DNA of 64,000 bases from positions 1 to 64,000 of the forward strand of contig CAYNBZ010000005.1 of NCBI GenBank assembly GCA_964395975.1, given 5' to 3'. Position numbers and translations under genes: made by a program. The stretch is from Avimuribaculum sp964395975 (GTDB lineage: Bacteria; Bacteroidota; Bacteroidia; Bacteroidales; Muribaculaceae). Below the pieces are notes generated by a model. It did no database searches. It was not told the origin of the DNA and worked only from the letters and a program-made list of their open reading frames with translations. Positions within the stretch are counted from its first letter, which is position 1, and each line of letters starts with the position of its first letter. Of this stretch, positions 8,931 through 18,046 are shown in pieces.

Positions 8931-10559
8931 TTATCCTTTAAGAATTCCTTCAAACCAGCCCCGTTTCCCATTTCTGTAGCTTGCAGAACGTTGTAACATT
9001 ATCTTGACCACATTTTCTGCTGGTTTAGCATTAAATTTACAATAATTCTGGAAGCATACTTCACCTAGTGAGAAGGCTATTTTTTCGACTCGTCCTTTGT
9101 TTATTTCGTTTTCTTTACAGATTTGTTCTAGACCGTTGTAAAAGCCTAAATAATTTTCGTTTATATATTGATTGATGATTTTTTGTTTATTGTCGTCTTT
9201 AATTTTATCAGTTTTTGTTATCATTATATAAATGGCATCTGTATCCTTTTCGAAAATTTTTGTATTTTTTATATAGGAAACGACTCCATCTAACCATACT
9301 TTTTGAGGAAGTCCTTCATAAAGTCGTTCTTCTGCGCCATATTCAATAACGAAAATATGTATCTTTCTATTCCTTGAACGATTACCTATCAAAACATTAT
9401 GCAACGTATCAAGCATTCCTCGTTGTATTGTATCAAGCTCATCTCTAGCCTTGTCTTTATACATACAACGCATCAACTCACCTGCCATATCTATACATGT
9501 TATTGGATGTCTTTTATCTTCATCTATAAGATCGAAGCCCATTTCATAAAATGAGGTTGGTGAAGTTCCTTCCATAAGTGTTCCCATTTTTCCATCTTGA
9601 AACAGATTGATTAATTTTGTCATATATCCATAGCCTTGAGATTCTGTATCAGGATCCATAGTCTTAGCAATACGACCACTTGCAGCAACACTTAATATTG
9701 CCCCCAATGCACAACTTTTTCCGGAAGATGGAATACCCCAAAAATAAATTTCTGTGGATTGCTTATTTATCTTGATAAGTTTCTCGGGTGTTGGAAAGGT
9801 ATGAGGAGGATCACCCCTAAACATTCGTTGAATAAAAGCACGATCTATGTTTATGCTTAACAAATCTTCTGTGCTGATCAGATTCTCTTCCCAGATTAAC
9901 CTTTTTATGACACCAGAACTAAGAAAATTATGATCTTCAGATAATTTGCCAAGTAACTCCTGTTTTGTTATTTTTTCACTTTTAAGATACTCAGATATAA
10001 TATCTATAGTCAAATCATCTTTTGCCTCACGGTCTTTTGTTTCACTTGTTGATGTCTGTATGTTGTTAATCTCACATACCAATGCATCAACATTCTCATC
10101 CATTATTTCTTCATATAGAAGTCTGTCTATCAAATCTTTTGCTTTATTTATATAATTGCTTTGAGGATATGCATTTATAAACTCACGTAATGAGTTAATG
10201 TTATCTTTGTCAACTAAAGTCCAAGCATCATCAGTTGTTGTTTGAATATATTCATCCTCTTTTTGTTTTTCTATTTCGGCTTTTATAGAGCGGACCTTAC
10301 TGCGATAAGCTCCACCGGGGAACGTGTCTAAATACCACTGAGCTACCTCAATGGTTTTTTCATTTTGCACTTTTTCCCATGCAAGTTCGTCTGCATTATC
10401 AAGCAGTTCTTTCACCTTCTTGCGTTTGACAGCATCAAATTCGCCATCTGTGTCTTTCACAAGTTCATCAAATGTAACAATGTCTTGTTGGACATACTCA
10501 ACAAGCTGTTCAGCTGAATATTCAGCCACATTATCCAATATTTTTTGTTTAGTTGGCAT
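8931..10559 (-). CDS. GTPase with N-terminal adaptor module and helical repeats
   Basis: This 542-residue cytoplasmic protein has no signal or membrane helix. Residues 1-53 form a short module that is also found at the start of the next gene product upstream (10574-11287). Two helical repeats follow (about 60-95 and 112-147), with motifs such as WYLDTFPGGAY and FINAYPQSNY. The NTPase domain has the P-loop GIPSSGKS at 275-282, a DxAG switch motif in CIDMAGE near 357, and TKTD at 448-451, which resembles the guanine-specificity motif (N/T)KxD. This set suggests a GTPase rather than an AAA protein. It lies 14 nt behind the DUF805 gene. It probably powers or regulates the membrane complex; the exact role is unknown. 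Confidence 0.8.
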   Translation of the reverse strand: MPTKQKILDNVAEYSAEQLVEYVQQDIVTFDELVKDTDGEFDAVKRKKVKELLDNADELAWEKVQNEKTIEVAQWYLDTFPGGAYRSKVRSIKAEIEKQKEDEYIQTTTDDAWTLVDKDNINSLREFINAYPQSNYINKAKDLIDRLLYEEIMDENVDALVCEINNIQTSTSETKDREAKDDLTIDIISEYLKSEKITKQELLGKLSEDHNFLSSGVIKRLIWEENLISTEDLLSINIDRAFIQRMFRGDPPHTFPTPEKLIKINKQSTEIYFWGIPSSGKSCALGAILSVAASGRIAKTMDPDTESQGYGYMTKLINLFQDGKMGTLMEGTSPTSFYEMGFDLIDEDKRHPITCIDMAGELMRCMYKDKARDELDTIQRGMLDTLHNVLIGNRSRNRKIHIFVIEYGAEERLYEGLPQKVWLDGVVSYIKNTKIFEKDTDAIYIMITKTDKIKDDNKQKIINQYINENYLGFYNGLEQICKENEINKGRVEKIAFSLGEVCFQNYCKFNAKPAENVVKIMLQRSASYRNGKRGWFEGILKG

Positions 10560-10573
10560 AAGTCTATTCTATA

Positions 10574-11287
10574 TTATTTAGGGCATTCACCGTATTCATT
10601 AGTTTCCTTGTCTCCATCCGCAAACAGCATCCAAAATCCATAGAAGGGGATGATTTGATACCATCCGGAGTTCCCTCTGTCGTGGCAACGTTTAGCACCT
10701 TGTGCCCATGCAAACCAGTAAAAAAGAATTAAAAGTATTAAGTATATAGCAAAAAGGCCTTCACTTTTTGTGGCATCAATTGCGGAAACAATTATCCCCA
10801 TAAAGATGTACACAAAGCACATGATTATAAAGGATATGCCATATTCCAACCTTCGAATCCTCCCTTTGAATGAAAACGGGTTTCTAAACATTTTAGGTTT
10901 TTGTTTGCTCCCTGTTTGGTTCATTGAAGATTCGTTTCCGTCATTTTGGTTACTATTTGCATTCTCGGTCGAGGGTACAATAAATGGTGGAATATTAACC
11001 AAAACTTTGTCTTCTTCAGGTGCGGTTTCTACATCATCAATAAGTATTTGTTTATCTACGTTCTCTCTGCTGTCATTCTGCAAAGATGGTGGTGTTACAG
11101 TGTGTTCTGTTGCTTCCGCCGGTCTTGATAAGATATCCTTTACACGCTTCTTTAACAGTGGGGTAAATTGTCCTTCTGTATCATGACCGAGTTCATACAA
11201 TGTTACGACACCCGAACGAATGGCATCGGCTATTTCCTCAGGGCTGAAACGTTGAATATTTTTCAATAACTCTTTTTTACTTGCCAT
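10574..11287 (-). CDS. DUF805 membrane protein with fused N-terminal adaptor module
   Basis: The C-terminal part (about 125-237) shows the DUF805 signature: an opening FSFKGRIRRLEYG, two to three membrane helices and the hallmark GAKRCHDRGNSGWY followed by DGDKETNEYG. DUF805 proteins (YhaH-like) are small inner-membrane proteins of unknown function. Here the domain is fused, through an Asn/Ser/Glu-rich linker, to a 50-residue N-terminal module. That module matches the N-terminus of the neighbouring GTPase in its pattern of helices and in the motif VT-x-x-EL-x-x-DT-(E/D)-G-(Q/E)-F. The fusion suggests the DUF805 part recruits the GTPase to the membrane by like-with-like contact or a shared partner. 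Spacing to both neighbours is 12-14 nt, so it is clearly in the operon. Confidence 0.85.
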   Translation of the reverse strand: MASKKELLKNIQRFSPEEIADAIRSGVVTLYELGHDTEGQFTPLLKKRVKDILSRPAEATEHTVTPPSLQNDSRENVDKQILIDDVETAPEEDKVLVNIPPFIVPSTENANSNQNDGNESSMNQTGSKQKPKMFRNPFSFKGRIRRLEYGISFIIMCFVYIFMGIIVSAIDATKSEGLFAIYLILLILFYWFAWAQGAKRCHDRGNSGWYQIIPFYGFWMLFADGDKETNEYGECPK

Positions 11288-11299
11288 AATATTTTTGAT

Positions 11300-12364
11300 T
11301 TAAAAAGTTCCACTGTAAATGTCATCGTTTTGTTCATTCTGCGTTGGATTGCTTTCGTCATTCTCATCGTATTCTTCGGTGTGGGTTTGTTTTATTCTGT
11401 CAGCAGAAAATGGCCATAAGTGATAAATACCATTAGCCTTTGTGTTCCTGCTTTGCAATAAGTATGGGAACAACAACATAATGAACAATATTACACTAGT
11501 CCAAATTGTATGGAAATTAATGCCTTTTTTGGTTGTATATATCTTGCTCAAATCCGTAAGGCCTTGTATTGCAGCACTGATAGCACTATTATTTTCACCA
11601 AAAGATGCAATTTCTTCTTGGTTGCCAGCCTCATTGCTTAATACAGGCATAGAGTATTTATTCAATGTGTTGTTCCAATTTGTAATGGCGGTTGATATTT
11701 CTTTAATGTTTCCTACAAGGAATGCATTCCAGACACTGGCTCCTTGATTGGCATTATCTATCCATTTGTTAGCCCAATATTCCAGAATCTCTGTGTTTTG
11801 TGACAATAGTTGAAGTTGCAGCGTTCTTACATAGTCTTGCTTCTGCATTTGGTCATCGATACCTGTAAAGCCGCTGTTAATGTAAGTTTCAGGATCATTA
11901 TTTTTGTTGTGTATGACAAAAGTAAGAAACTTGTCATATCTTTCAATCCTGTTATTTGCATATGTATTGTAGTCAGTGAACAATTGTTTTGACTTGTTGA
12001 TTGCTTGATTGAAATTTTCCTCAATCTTTTCATGCTGTCCCATTACTGTCCAAAAATGGTTGTAAGGTAACATTGTCCAGCAAAATGCTATCGGACATAG
12101 GCAAATCAGTATGCGCTCAATGATTATACTACGGTTGAATTTTTCATTGGTGCCCTTATATATTTGGGCCCCAATGAAAGTGCAGAGCAATAATGTATCA
12201 ATTATCAATACCTTAATGGCTGCTTTCTCAAAATCACCTCCGTTTTGATAAAAATCACCCATATAAGCAACGTAGCTTATGAATATCATTGCAACAAAAG
12301 CAATGATGTGTCCCCATGAGAACTTCAACGTCTTGTTCCAGGAATATTTATTCACCGTTTCCAT
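11300..12364 (-). CDS. four-helix inner-membrane protein with large periplasmic loop
   Basis: The 354-residue product has hydrophobic segments at about 19-36, 49-67, 80-100 and 283-304. Helices 3 and 4 flank a loop of about 180 residues that is helical and rich in Asn, Gln and Lys. The C-terminal tail of about 50 residues is strongly acidic (EEYDENDESNPTQNEQNDD). The topology with charged ends inside puts the big loop in the periplasm. No family recognised. It lies 10 nt after the subtilase gene, so the protease and this protein are likely made together; its periplasmic loop is a candidate target or partner of the protease. Confidence 0.75.
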   Translation of the reverse strand: METVNKYSWNKTLKFSWGHIIAFVAMIFISYVAYMGDFYQNGGDFEKAAIKVLIIDTLLLCTFIGAQIYKGTNEKFNRSIIIERILICLCPIAFCWTMLPYNHFWTVMGQHEKIEENFNQAINKSKQLFTDYNTYANNRIERYDKFLTFVIHNKNNDPETYINSGFTGIDDQMQKQDYVRTLQLQLLSQNTEILEYWANKWIDNANQGASVWNAFLVGNIKEISTAITNWNNTLNKYSMPVLSNEAGNQEEIASFGENNSAISAAIQGLTDLSKIYTTKKGINFHTIWTSVILFIMLLFPYLLQSRNTKANGIYHLWPFSADRIKQTHTEEYDENDESNPTQNEQNDDIYSGTF

Positions 12365-12374
12365 TGTGTGTATT

Positions 12375-15206
12375 TTATTTTATTTCTTGTTCCAATTCGT
12401 TTATTTTTTTATCTATGGCATCTCGTTGTGCCTTTAATTGTTCTATCATTTCTTTGATGGCATTGTATCCATCGTCATTTGTTTGTTGTTCAGATGTTTC
12501 ATTTGAATGTTGTGACTCATTGCCAACATTCTCCGGAGAAGGTTTATCGGTTATGTCCCCGTTTCTCACTGCGATGAGGAATTTGTCTAGGACGAGCATA
12601 GAAGGAACATACCGGTCTATTTTCTGCCCAGTCTTTTGCATAGTTCCTATGATTTGTTCAACTTTTATGTCCGGGTTTATGCTTAGTGCCAAAGCGGCAG
12701 CACCGCTGATGATGGGGGCTGCCATACTGGTACCGTCCAACATGGCAAAACCACTCTTAGGGAAGCTGCTATATATGCTTACGCCCGGAGCAGAAATATT
12801 GCTGCCGATGGAGTAGTTGGTAAAATCGGAGGCCTTTAAGTTAGGGGTAACAGCCGAAACGTTTATAGTATTTTGTGTTTCCCTACAATTAGGTAATACA
12901 GCAGTCATTACATTGTCGTTGCCGGCCGCAAAAACGATTATTATGTTTTTATCATTGGCAACCTTGATAATATGCCGGAAAACACGTTCTTCATTTTTAA
13001 AATAACTTTTTGCTATTTTCTGTTGATCTTCCAAAGGCAATTGATCCAAGCCACTAAAGCTTGGGCCTATGGAAACATTTACCACATTAGCTCCATTATG
13101 AATGGCATACATGATTCCACTGGCAAGAGATGAAAAGGTACACAAACCATTGTCAAAAACCTGTACCGGCATGATTTTGCAATTAGGTGCTATACCTGCA
13201 ACGCCGTCTGACGACAAATACTGCAAACTGCCGGCAGCAATTCCGGCCACATGTGTTCCATGTCCTTCACCATAACTTAAAGTCCTATTTTGCGTGAACA
13301 CGTTGTAGCCTTTGTAAAATCTACCGCTGAACATTGGGTGTGTCACATCTATTCCGTCATCTACGATGGCAATGACTATATCAGGGTTGCCTTTGGAAAT
13401 GGTCCACCCTTCTTGAGCATGAATGGCTTTTAAGTGCCACCCCCTTAGGTTGTCATTCTGTGGAGAGGAAACTGTCCCTTGCAGTTGGATGATCGATTCA
13501 TCAACCACAAAGAATGCAGGGGATTTAATCAGTTCGGGCAATTCCTCCCTGATTTTATCTCTTTCCGATTCAGGTATCATGATTTGAATCAATGGCACAT
13601 TTCTGTCACATCCAATAATTTGATATTGGTCGGCTGGGTACTGTTTCTTAAATTCTTGCGCCCACTTATCCAGATCAGGATTATCGTCATCAAAATAGAT
13701 ATTTAAACGGTTAGCAATGATATCGGGAGTTCCTTGATTGCCAACAACAGGAGGTTCTGCGCCTTCGTCCCCTACTATTGGGGCAATGACAGTTCCACCC
13801 GGGAGATGCCCGTCTTCATATATGTTCCTAATTTCGCCATTCTTGTCTTTGACCACTCCATTAGCAATACGTATCGTTTCGACATGCGCAACTGTATCGT
13901 TATCCAGAACCTCATTGCCATATATATCTTTATGGTATTCTGATGAGCAACTATTGCATCCTCTCAACAAGAACAGCAACAACAATAAAGCCAAAAAACC
14001 AAGAATGGACCATAATAACCATTTCAGACATCCATTGCCCGTGAACCATAACCATAAGCGTTTGTGCCAAGGCAATATTTGCACGTATTGTGCATTGAAG
14101 ACACAATCTTTGTTCAATGTGCAATTGATAGGTTGGTTCCATCCGGTGAATTTATACCCTTTTTTGGGTGTAATAACAGGTATCTCGGATTGCGACAATG
14201 TTGTACCTTTGGGCTTTGTCAAGATTGAAATACCTGATATATTACCATGTTCACCGGCAACAAAATGACACTGCACGGTTTCTCTTTCAAAGCGTGCAAT
14301 GTATGTTGTATCGCAGTATAATGGCGAAGATGTGACAACAGGGTACCACCCAACAAAGCGATAGCCTTCAATGGGCAAAGCATTAGGTATCATGTTTTTG
14401 GATATAGTTTCACCTTTGTTTATGCAGATGCTGGCATTACCTTCAATATAACCCAACTCTCCGCATTCAAACGTGATGACTATTTGTTCATCTGGCTCGG
14501 GTTCTGATGTCTTTTCGTATCGAGCTGTAAAAATTTCATTTCCTGCCACTTCATATCCAATCGGATCTGGCGACCATCCTTTAAAGGCATATCCATCGTT
14601 TGGGATTATCTCGGGAACATCTTTTGCCGTGAGACATATTCCTTTTTCCCTATGAAGGCTCTTGCCAAAATGCCCCTTGATTTTACCATGTGATCCACTA
14701 TCAAAGGTAATGGTGCATTTTTCTTCATTTTTCAGTCCTTTAACCCATTGTCCCAAGACTTTGTGCTTCTTAGTGTCAGGACGCATTCCCCAAGCGATTA
14801 AGACTACCTTGTCATCGTAGCAATAAATAAAGTCGTCATTTACATACTTCAGTGCAGCAGACAATATGTTGCGTTCTTCGGTATTCAGCCGGGATAGAGC
14901 ATTGTTGTATTGTTCCAATGTCGTTTTCTTTATTTGCTCGTAATGGTCTTTCATACTTCCATGCAAATCTGATAGCGACACAGGGGCATCAGTCCATTCT
15001 GCGACATACCAATAAATAAGGCCGTCTTCATAATACGGACGAGCCAGGAAATCACGATATTCTTCCGACACGTAGTTTTGCACGATGCTGTAAACGCTAT
15101 CATAGCGGAGATACATCGGGTCTGACCCAATACCTTGATAGTCGGTGAAATCTGTATCGTCGATATGACACAACAGGCGTTTATTATAGAAAGTTGCTTT
15201 TGTCAT
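12375..15206 (-). CDS. membrane-anchored subtilisin-like (S8) protease with InlB-type repeats
   Basis: The 943-residue protein has four parts. Residues 1-165 are a unique N-terminal domain. Residues about 166-375 hold three copies of a divergent InlB B-repeat, each with a GY-x-F-x-GW motif. One strong transmembrane helix lies at about 396-415. The C-terminal subtilisin domain (about 590-870) has all catalytic residues: Asp616 in IVDDGID, His649 in GHGTHVAG, Asn763 in AAGND and Ser827 in GTSMAAP. A short coiled coil ends the chain (about 913-943). There is no N-terminal signal, so the helix should act as a signal anchor with the protease outside and the repeats inside. A peptidase-inhibitor-like segment (about 500-575) may be a propeptide. 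It probably processes a partner in the envelope. Confidence 0.9.
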   Translation of the reverse strand: MTKATFYNKRLLCHIDDTDFTDYQGIGSDPMYLRYDSVYSIVQNYVSEEYRDFLARPYYEDGLIYWYVAEWTDAPVSLSDLHGSMKDHYEQIKKTTLEQYNNALSRLNTEERNILSAALKYVNDDFIYCYDDKVVLIAWGMRPDTKKHKVLGQWVKGLKNEEKCTITFDSGSHGKIKGHFGKSLHREKGICLTAKDVPEIIPNDGYAFKGWSPDPIGYEVAGNEIFTARYEKTSEPEPDEQIVITFECGELGYIEGNASICINKGETISKNMIPNALPIEGYRFVGWYPVVTSSPLYCDTTYIARFERETVQCHFVAGEHGNISGISILTKPKGTTLSQSEIPVITPKKGYKFTGWNQPINCTLNKDCVFNAQYVQILPWHKRLWLWFTGNGCLKWLLWSILGFLALLLLLFLLRGCNSCSSEYHKDIYGNEVLDNDTVAHVETIRIANGVVKDKNGEIRNIYEDGHLPGGTVIAPIVGDEGAEPPVVGNQGTPDIIANRLNIYFDDDNPDLDKWAQEFKKQYPADQYQIIGCDRNVPLIQIMIPESERDKIREELPELIKSPAFFVVDESIIQLQGTVSSPQNDNLRGWHLKAIHAQEGWTISKGNPDIVIAIVDDGIDVTHPMFSGRFYKGYNVFTQNRTLSYGEGHGTHVAGIAAGSLQYLSSDGVAGIAPNCKIMPVQVFDNGLCTFSSLASGIMYAIHNGANVVNVSIGPSFSGLDQLPLEDQQKIAKSYFKNEERVFRHIIKVANDKNIIIVFAAGNDNVMTAVLPNCRETQNTINVSAVTPNLKASDFTNYSIGSNISAPGVSIYSSFPKSGFAMLDGTSMAAPIISGAAALALSINPDIKVEQIIGTMQKTGQKIDRYVPSMLVLDKFLIAVRNGDITDKPSPENVGNESQHSNETSEQQTNDDGYNAIKEMIEQLKAQRDAIDKKINELEQEIK

Positions 15207-15214
15207 GGTCTAAT

Positions 15215-18046
15215 TTACTCGTGATTGTATAATGATTCGCATTCCCCGATTATTTCTCTCATTGCCGCATTCGCTTCAGGGTCTTGTTGCGAAACATCGG
15301 CTGAATAAAGAAGTCCAATGGCTAAAAAGTTTTTCCATCTTTGATAGTTGTCCCAAAAAGGCAATTTCATAAGTACGCTAATAGGAACAGTAGTGGGGTC
15401 GGAAGCATCATCAAATGCCTTTAATGCTTCAATTAATGTTGTTTTTTTGTGTTCTTTTTTTAGGTACTCAATAGATGTTTCCACATATAAATGACAAGTA
15501 TCAGCTTTAGCCGACACGGTTTCCATATCTTTGGTATTCATATATTCTCTGCCTACTGAACTGACAAAATTGTTCAGAGTCAATGATGAGAAATCTGCTA
15601 TTGCGTTTGGCAAGTCTGTTTCAGGGAATACCCGTGAGTATATGTCTATTTTTTTTGAAATAATTTTTTCTACACCCAGTTGTTTGCACAGCGTTTGAAG
15701 CATTAAGGCAACCTCATCGCTATAAGGAAGGTATCGTGATATTGCTTTAACCTGTTTGTTGATGAACGTAGCCCAATATTCGAGAATCTCTTTTGATACA
15801 ACATCTGCTACAGTTGCAGCTATACTGCATTCATTTGTAACTATGTCATCGATAGTAAATCCTTTCTTTTTGTATTCTTCCTCCAAGATATTGGCATCGC
15901 AAGCGTAGTAATCACACAGACGTTTGATATTTGTTTCCTTATTGTCTTTCAAATCAACTCCTGCCATAGTCCGAATGAGGATAATCTCATTAAAGTCTTT
16001 TGGTGTCTTTGTCTTGAGTACAACTATGTCGTATGCTATCTTACGAATTTCTTCGACTGGTATCATCAATCGGTCAATGATATTGCCAAATATCTCAGGG
16101 CGTGTTCCGATGTTCATATCCAATTGATGGCGTATCTTACCGATTATTGTCCTTATTCGTCGATTATTCTGCTCTTTATCCTCCGGCTCATAATAGGCTT
16201 GTAATTTGGACAATATATCATTTTTGATTCTGATCAGTTCTTTCTTGTATCTTTCCTGTCTGGCATTGTCCAGATTCCATGATATATTGTTCAAATCCCG
16301 GATGATTGTTTTTGATCCGTCATTATTTAAGGCAGCGACGCTGTCCCATGCAATAGATGGATTATGAAAATGCTTCTTGACAAAATCATTATTCAAGAAA
16401 CTTTTTCGTAAGCTTTCGAAATATTCCGGATAGTCAGAAAATTTATGTACTCCTGTCTCAGAACTACAATTCTCGACATAGCCGTCAAAGACTTGATTTT
16501 TGGAAGACCAATAAAAATCACGTAAAAGATATATGCTTTGAAATGCTTCCGAACGAAATATTCCGGACGGCTTTACCCACTTGTCAAACCAAGTGGCAGG
16601 CTTGATGATTTCAGGTATTACCGTCTTGAACCGCTTCCAATGCTCATCAAGCTTCTCTTTATTGGATGGCATATCCAATTTGTTACGCTCTAATTCAATG
16701 TTGAACTTCGTGGCTATAAAGAATAGTGGCGATACTCCATTGGTGCACGTCAGGCTTTCTGACCTTTCTTCCGGAGTCTTTCCTATATTATGTTCTATCC
16801 ATTCGTTGATAGTATCTCCTAATGTTGGTTCGTTTTTTTGGTCATTGTGGTGGCAGAACAAGACACAACTGATACGGAGTGAATTGGAGTATTTGTTGAA
16901 CAAATAAGCCACTTTGCCCCTTCTGAAAATAGACGGCAAGACATCCTTAATGTCTTGTTCCTTGAATTTTTCTCTTGAACGGGCTCCGGGAAAGTCCAGA
17001 AGATCTATTTTTTTGAGGAATGCACGGTCCTCTGTAATGCTTTGGGGTAAAATTAATGTAAGCTCCGCTATCAATGCAGATAGTGATGACTTGCTAAATG
17101 ACGCGGCAAGCAGATTCCCATTTTTGTCATAAATGTCAGTGTCAACAACGTCCGTTGTTTTGGTATTGACAGGAGCATTCAGATAGTTAAGCCATTCTAT
17201 TTTCAGTAAAGTTCCGTGTTCTCTCAATACGGCATTGAAAGGCACATATATTTCTGTTTGGAAATCTAACTTGCGGTATTCGTTGATAAGGAATGCGAAG
17301 AGCCTGTTTATTTCAGGATTGTTATTCCATATCAATGAAAATATGTTTATCCATTGGTCGGGCATAACATATTTTATATAGTCTGACACAATTTTTCGAA
17401 AGTCTGATTGGGCAATTCCTACAGCGTTACTTCCCAAAGTATCAGAGATATAGTCGCAAATATCCTTTATATCATCTTCTGTCAGGTAATCTTGTTGCAC
17501 GGCAGATTTTGTATCCAATGACTTCAACTTATCAATTTGGTTATTGATTTCATCATACTTCAATATAGAAGCAGGACTTATCTTTAAGTCATTGTAGTAC
17601 GAATCAGCCAAAAGCATGATTAAGTCAGCTACAGAAAGATTTTTAATTCGCACAAAATCTTTCATCGTTTCATTATCGCAATTTACTGTGAAACGTGTCA
17701 CAACGCCAGTTGATTCCGTCTTAGAAGTGTTGCCTCCGCTTGGATTAATGCTATCTATGAAATTGTATTCCTGGCCTTGGTTGGTTATTACGAATGGTTT
17801 GTCTGGCGTAGACAGCAAGCTACTAATCAAATAGGATTTTCCTACTTGACTCTCACCGTATGCAGCAGCGGAGCAATTTTCTTCCAACGCACTGTCTATA
17901 CGTTTTATCTGGCGACGATATTCCCTAAGTTCTTCTCTCGGAAATGTGTCTTTACCATACATGTCGGCCCAGCCAATTGCACGATTTATTATGTCGAGTT
18001 GTAATCTAATGTTCTTCATCTTAATCAGCCATTTATTGTATCTCAA
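15215..18046 (-). CDS. SrfC-like P-loop NTPase (putative virulence factor family)
   Basis: The protein (943 residues from the first ATG) has a P-loop GESQVGKS at 64-71 and a DxPG motif in DLLDFPGARSREKF near residue 350, as in dynamin-like and other large GTPases; a long helical part follows. Domain layout, size and the position directly behind an SrfB-like gene match the SrfC family (Pfam Virul_Fac). The ATG at 18046 overlaps the SrfB-like stop by 14 nt; an ATG at 18019, 13 nt after that stop, is equally possible. In enterobacteria srfB and srfC are neighbours and were named as SsrB-regulated virulence genes; biochemical function is not established. No membrane helix is seen. Here it likely works with the SrfB-like ATPase in the cytoplasm. 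Confidence 0.8.
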   Translation of the reverse strand: MRYNKWLIKMKNIRLQLDIINRAIGWADMYGKDTFPREELREYRRQIKRIDSALEENCSAAAYGESQVGKSYLISSLLSTPDKPFVITNQGQEYNFIDSINPSGGNTSKTESTGVVTRFTVNCDNETMKDFVRIKNLSVADLIMLLADSYYNDLKISPASILKYDEINNQIDKLKSLDTKSAVQQDYLTEDDIKDICDYISDTLGSNAVGIAQSDFRKIVSDYIKYVMPDQWINIFSLIWNNNPEINRLFAFLINEYRKLDFQTEIYVPFNAVLREHGTLLKIEWLNYLNAPVNTKTTDVVDTDIYDKNGNLLAASFSKSSLSALIAELTLILPQSITEDRAFLKKIDLLDFPGARSREKFKEQDIKDVLPSIFRRGKVAYLFNKYSNSLRISCVLFCHHNDQKNEPTLGDTINEWIEHNIGKTPEERSESLTCTNGVSPLFFIATKFNIELERNKLDMPSNKEKLDEHWKRFKTVIPEIIKPATWFDKWVKPSGIFRSEAFQSIYLLRDFYWSSKNQVFDGYVENCSSETGVHKFSDYPEYFESLRKSFLNNDFVKKHFHNPSIAWDSVAALNNDGSKTIIRDLNNISWNLDNARQERYKKELIRIKNDILSKLQAYYEPEDKEQNNRRIRTIIGKIRHQLDMNIGTRPEIFGNIIDRLMIPVEEIRKIAYDIVVLKTKTPKDFNEIILIRTMAGVDLKDNKETNIKRLCDYYACDANILEEEYKKKGFTIDDIVTNECSIAATVADVVSKEILEYWATFINKQVKAISRYLPYSDEVALMLQTLCKQLGVEKIISKKIDIYSRVFPETDLPNAIADFSSLTLNNFVSSVGREYMNTKDMETVSAKADTCHLYVETSIEYLKKEHKKTTLIEALKAFDDASDPTTVPISVLMKLPFWDNYQRWKNFLAIGLLYSADVSQQDPEANAAMREIIGECESLYNHE

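Noticed and set aside
13738..14268. 176-codon frame antisense to the subtilase gene
   Set aside because: It lies fully within the well-supported protease gene and its product has no recognisable domain.
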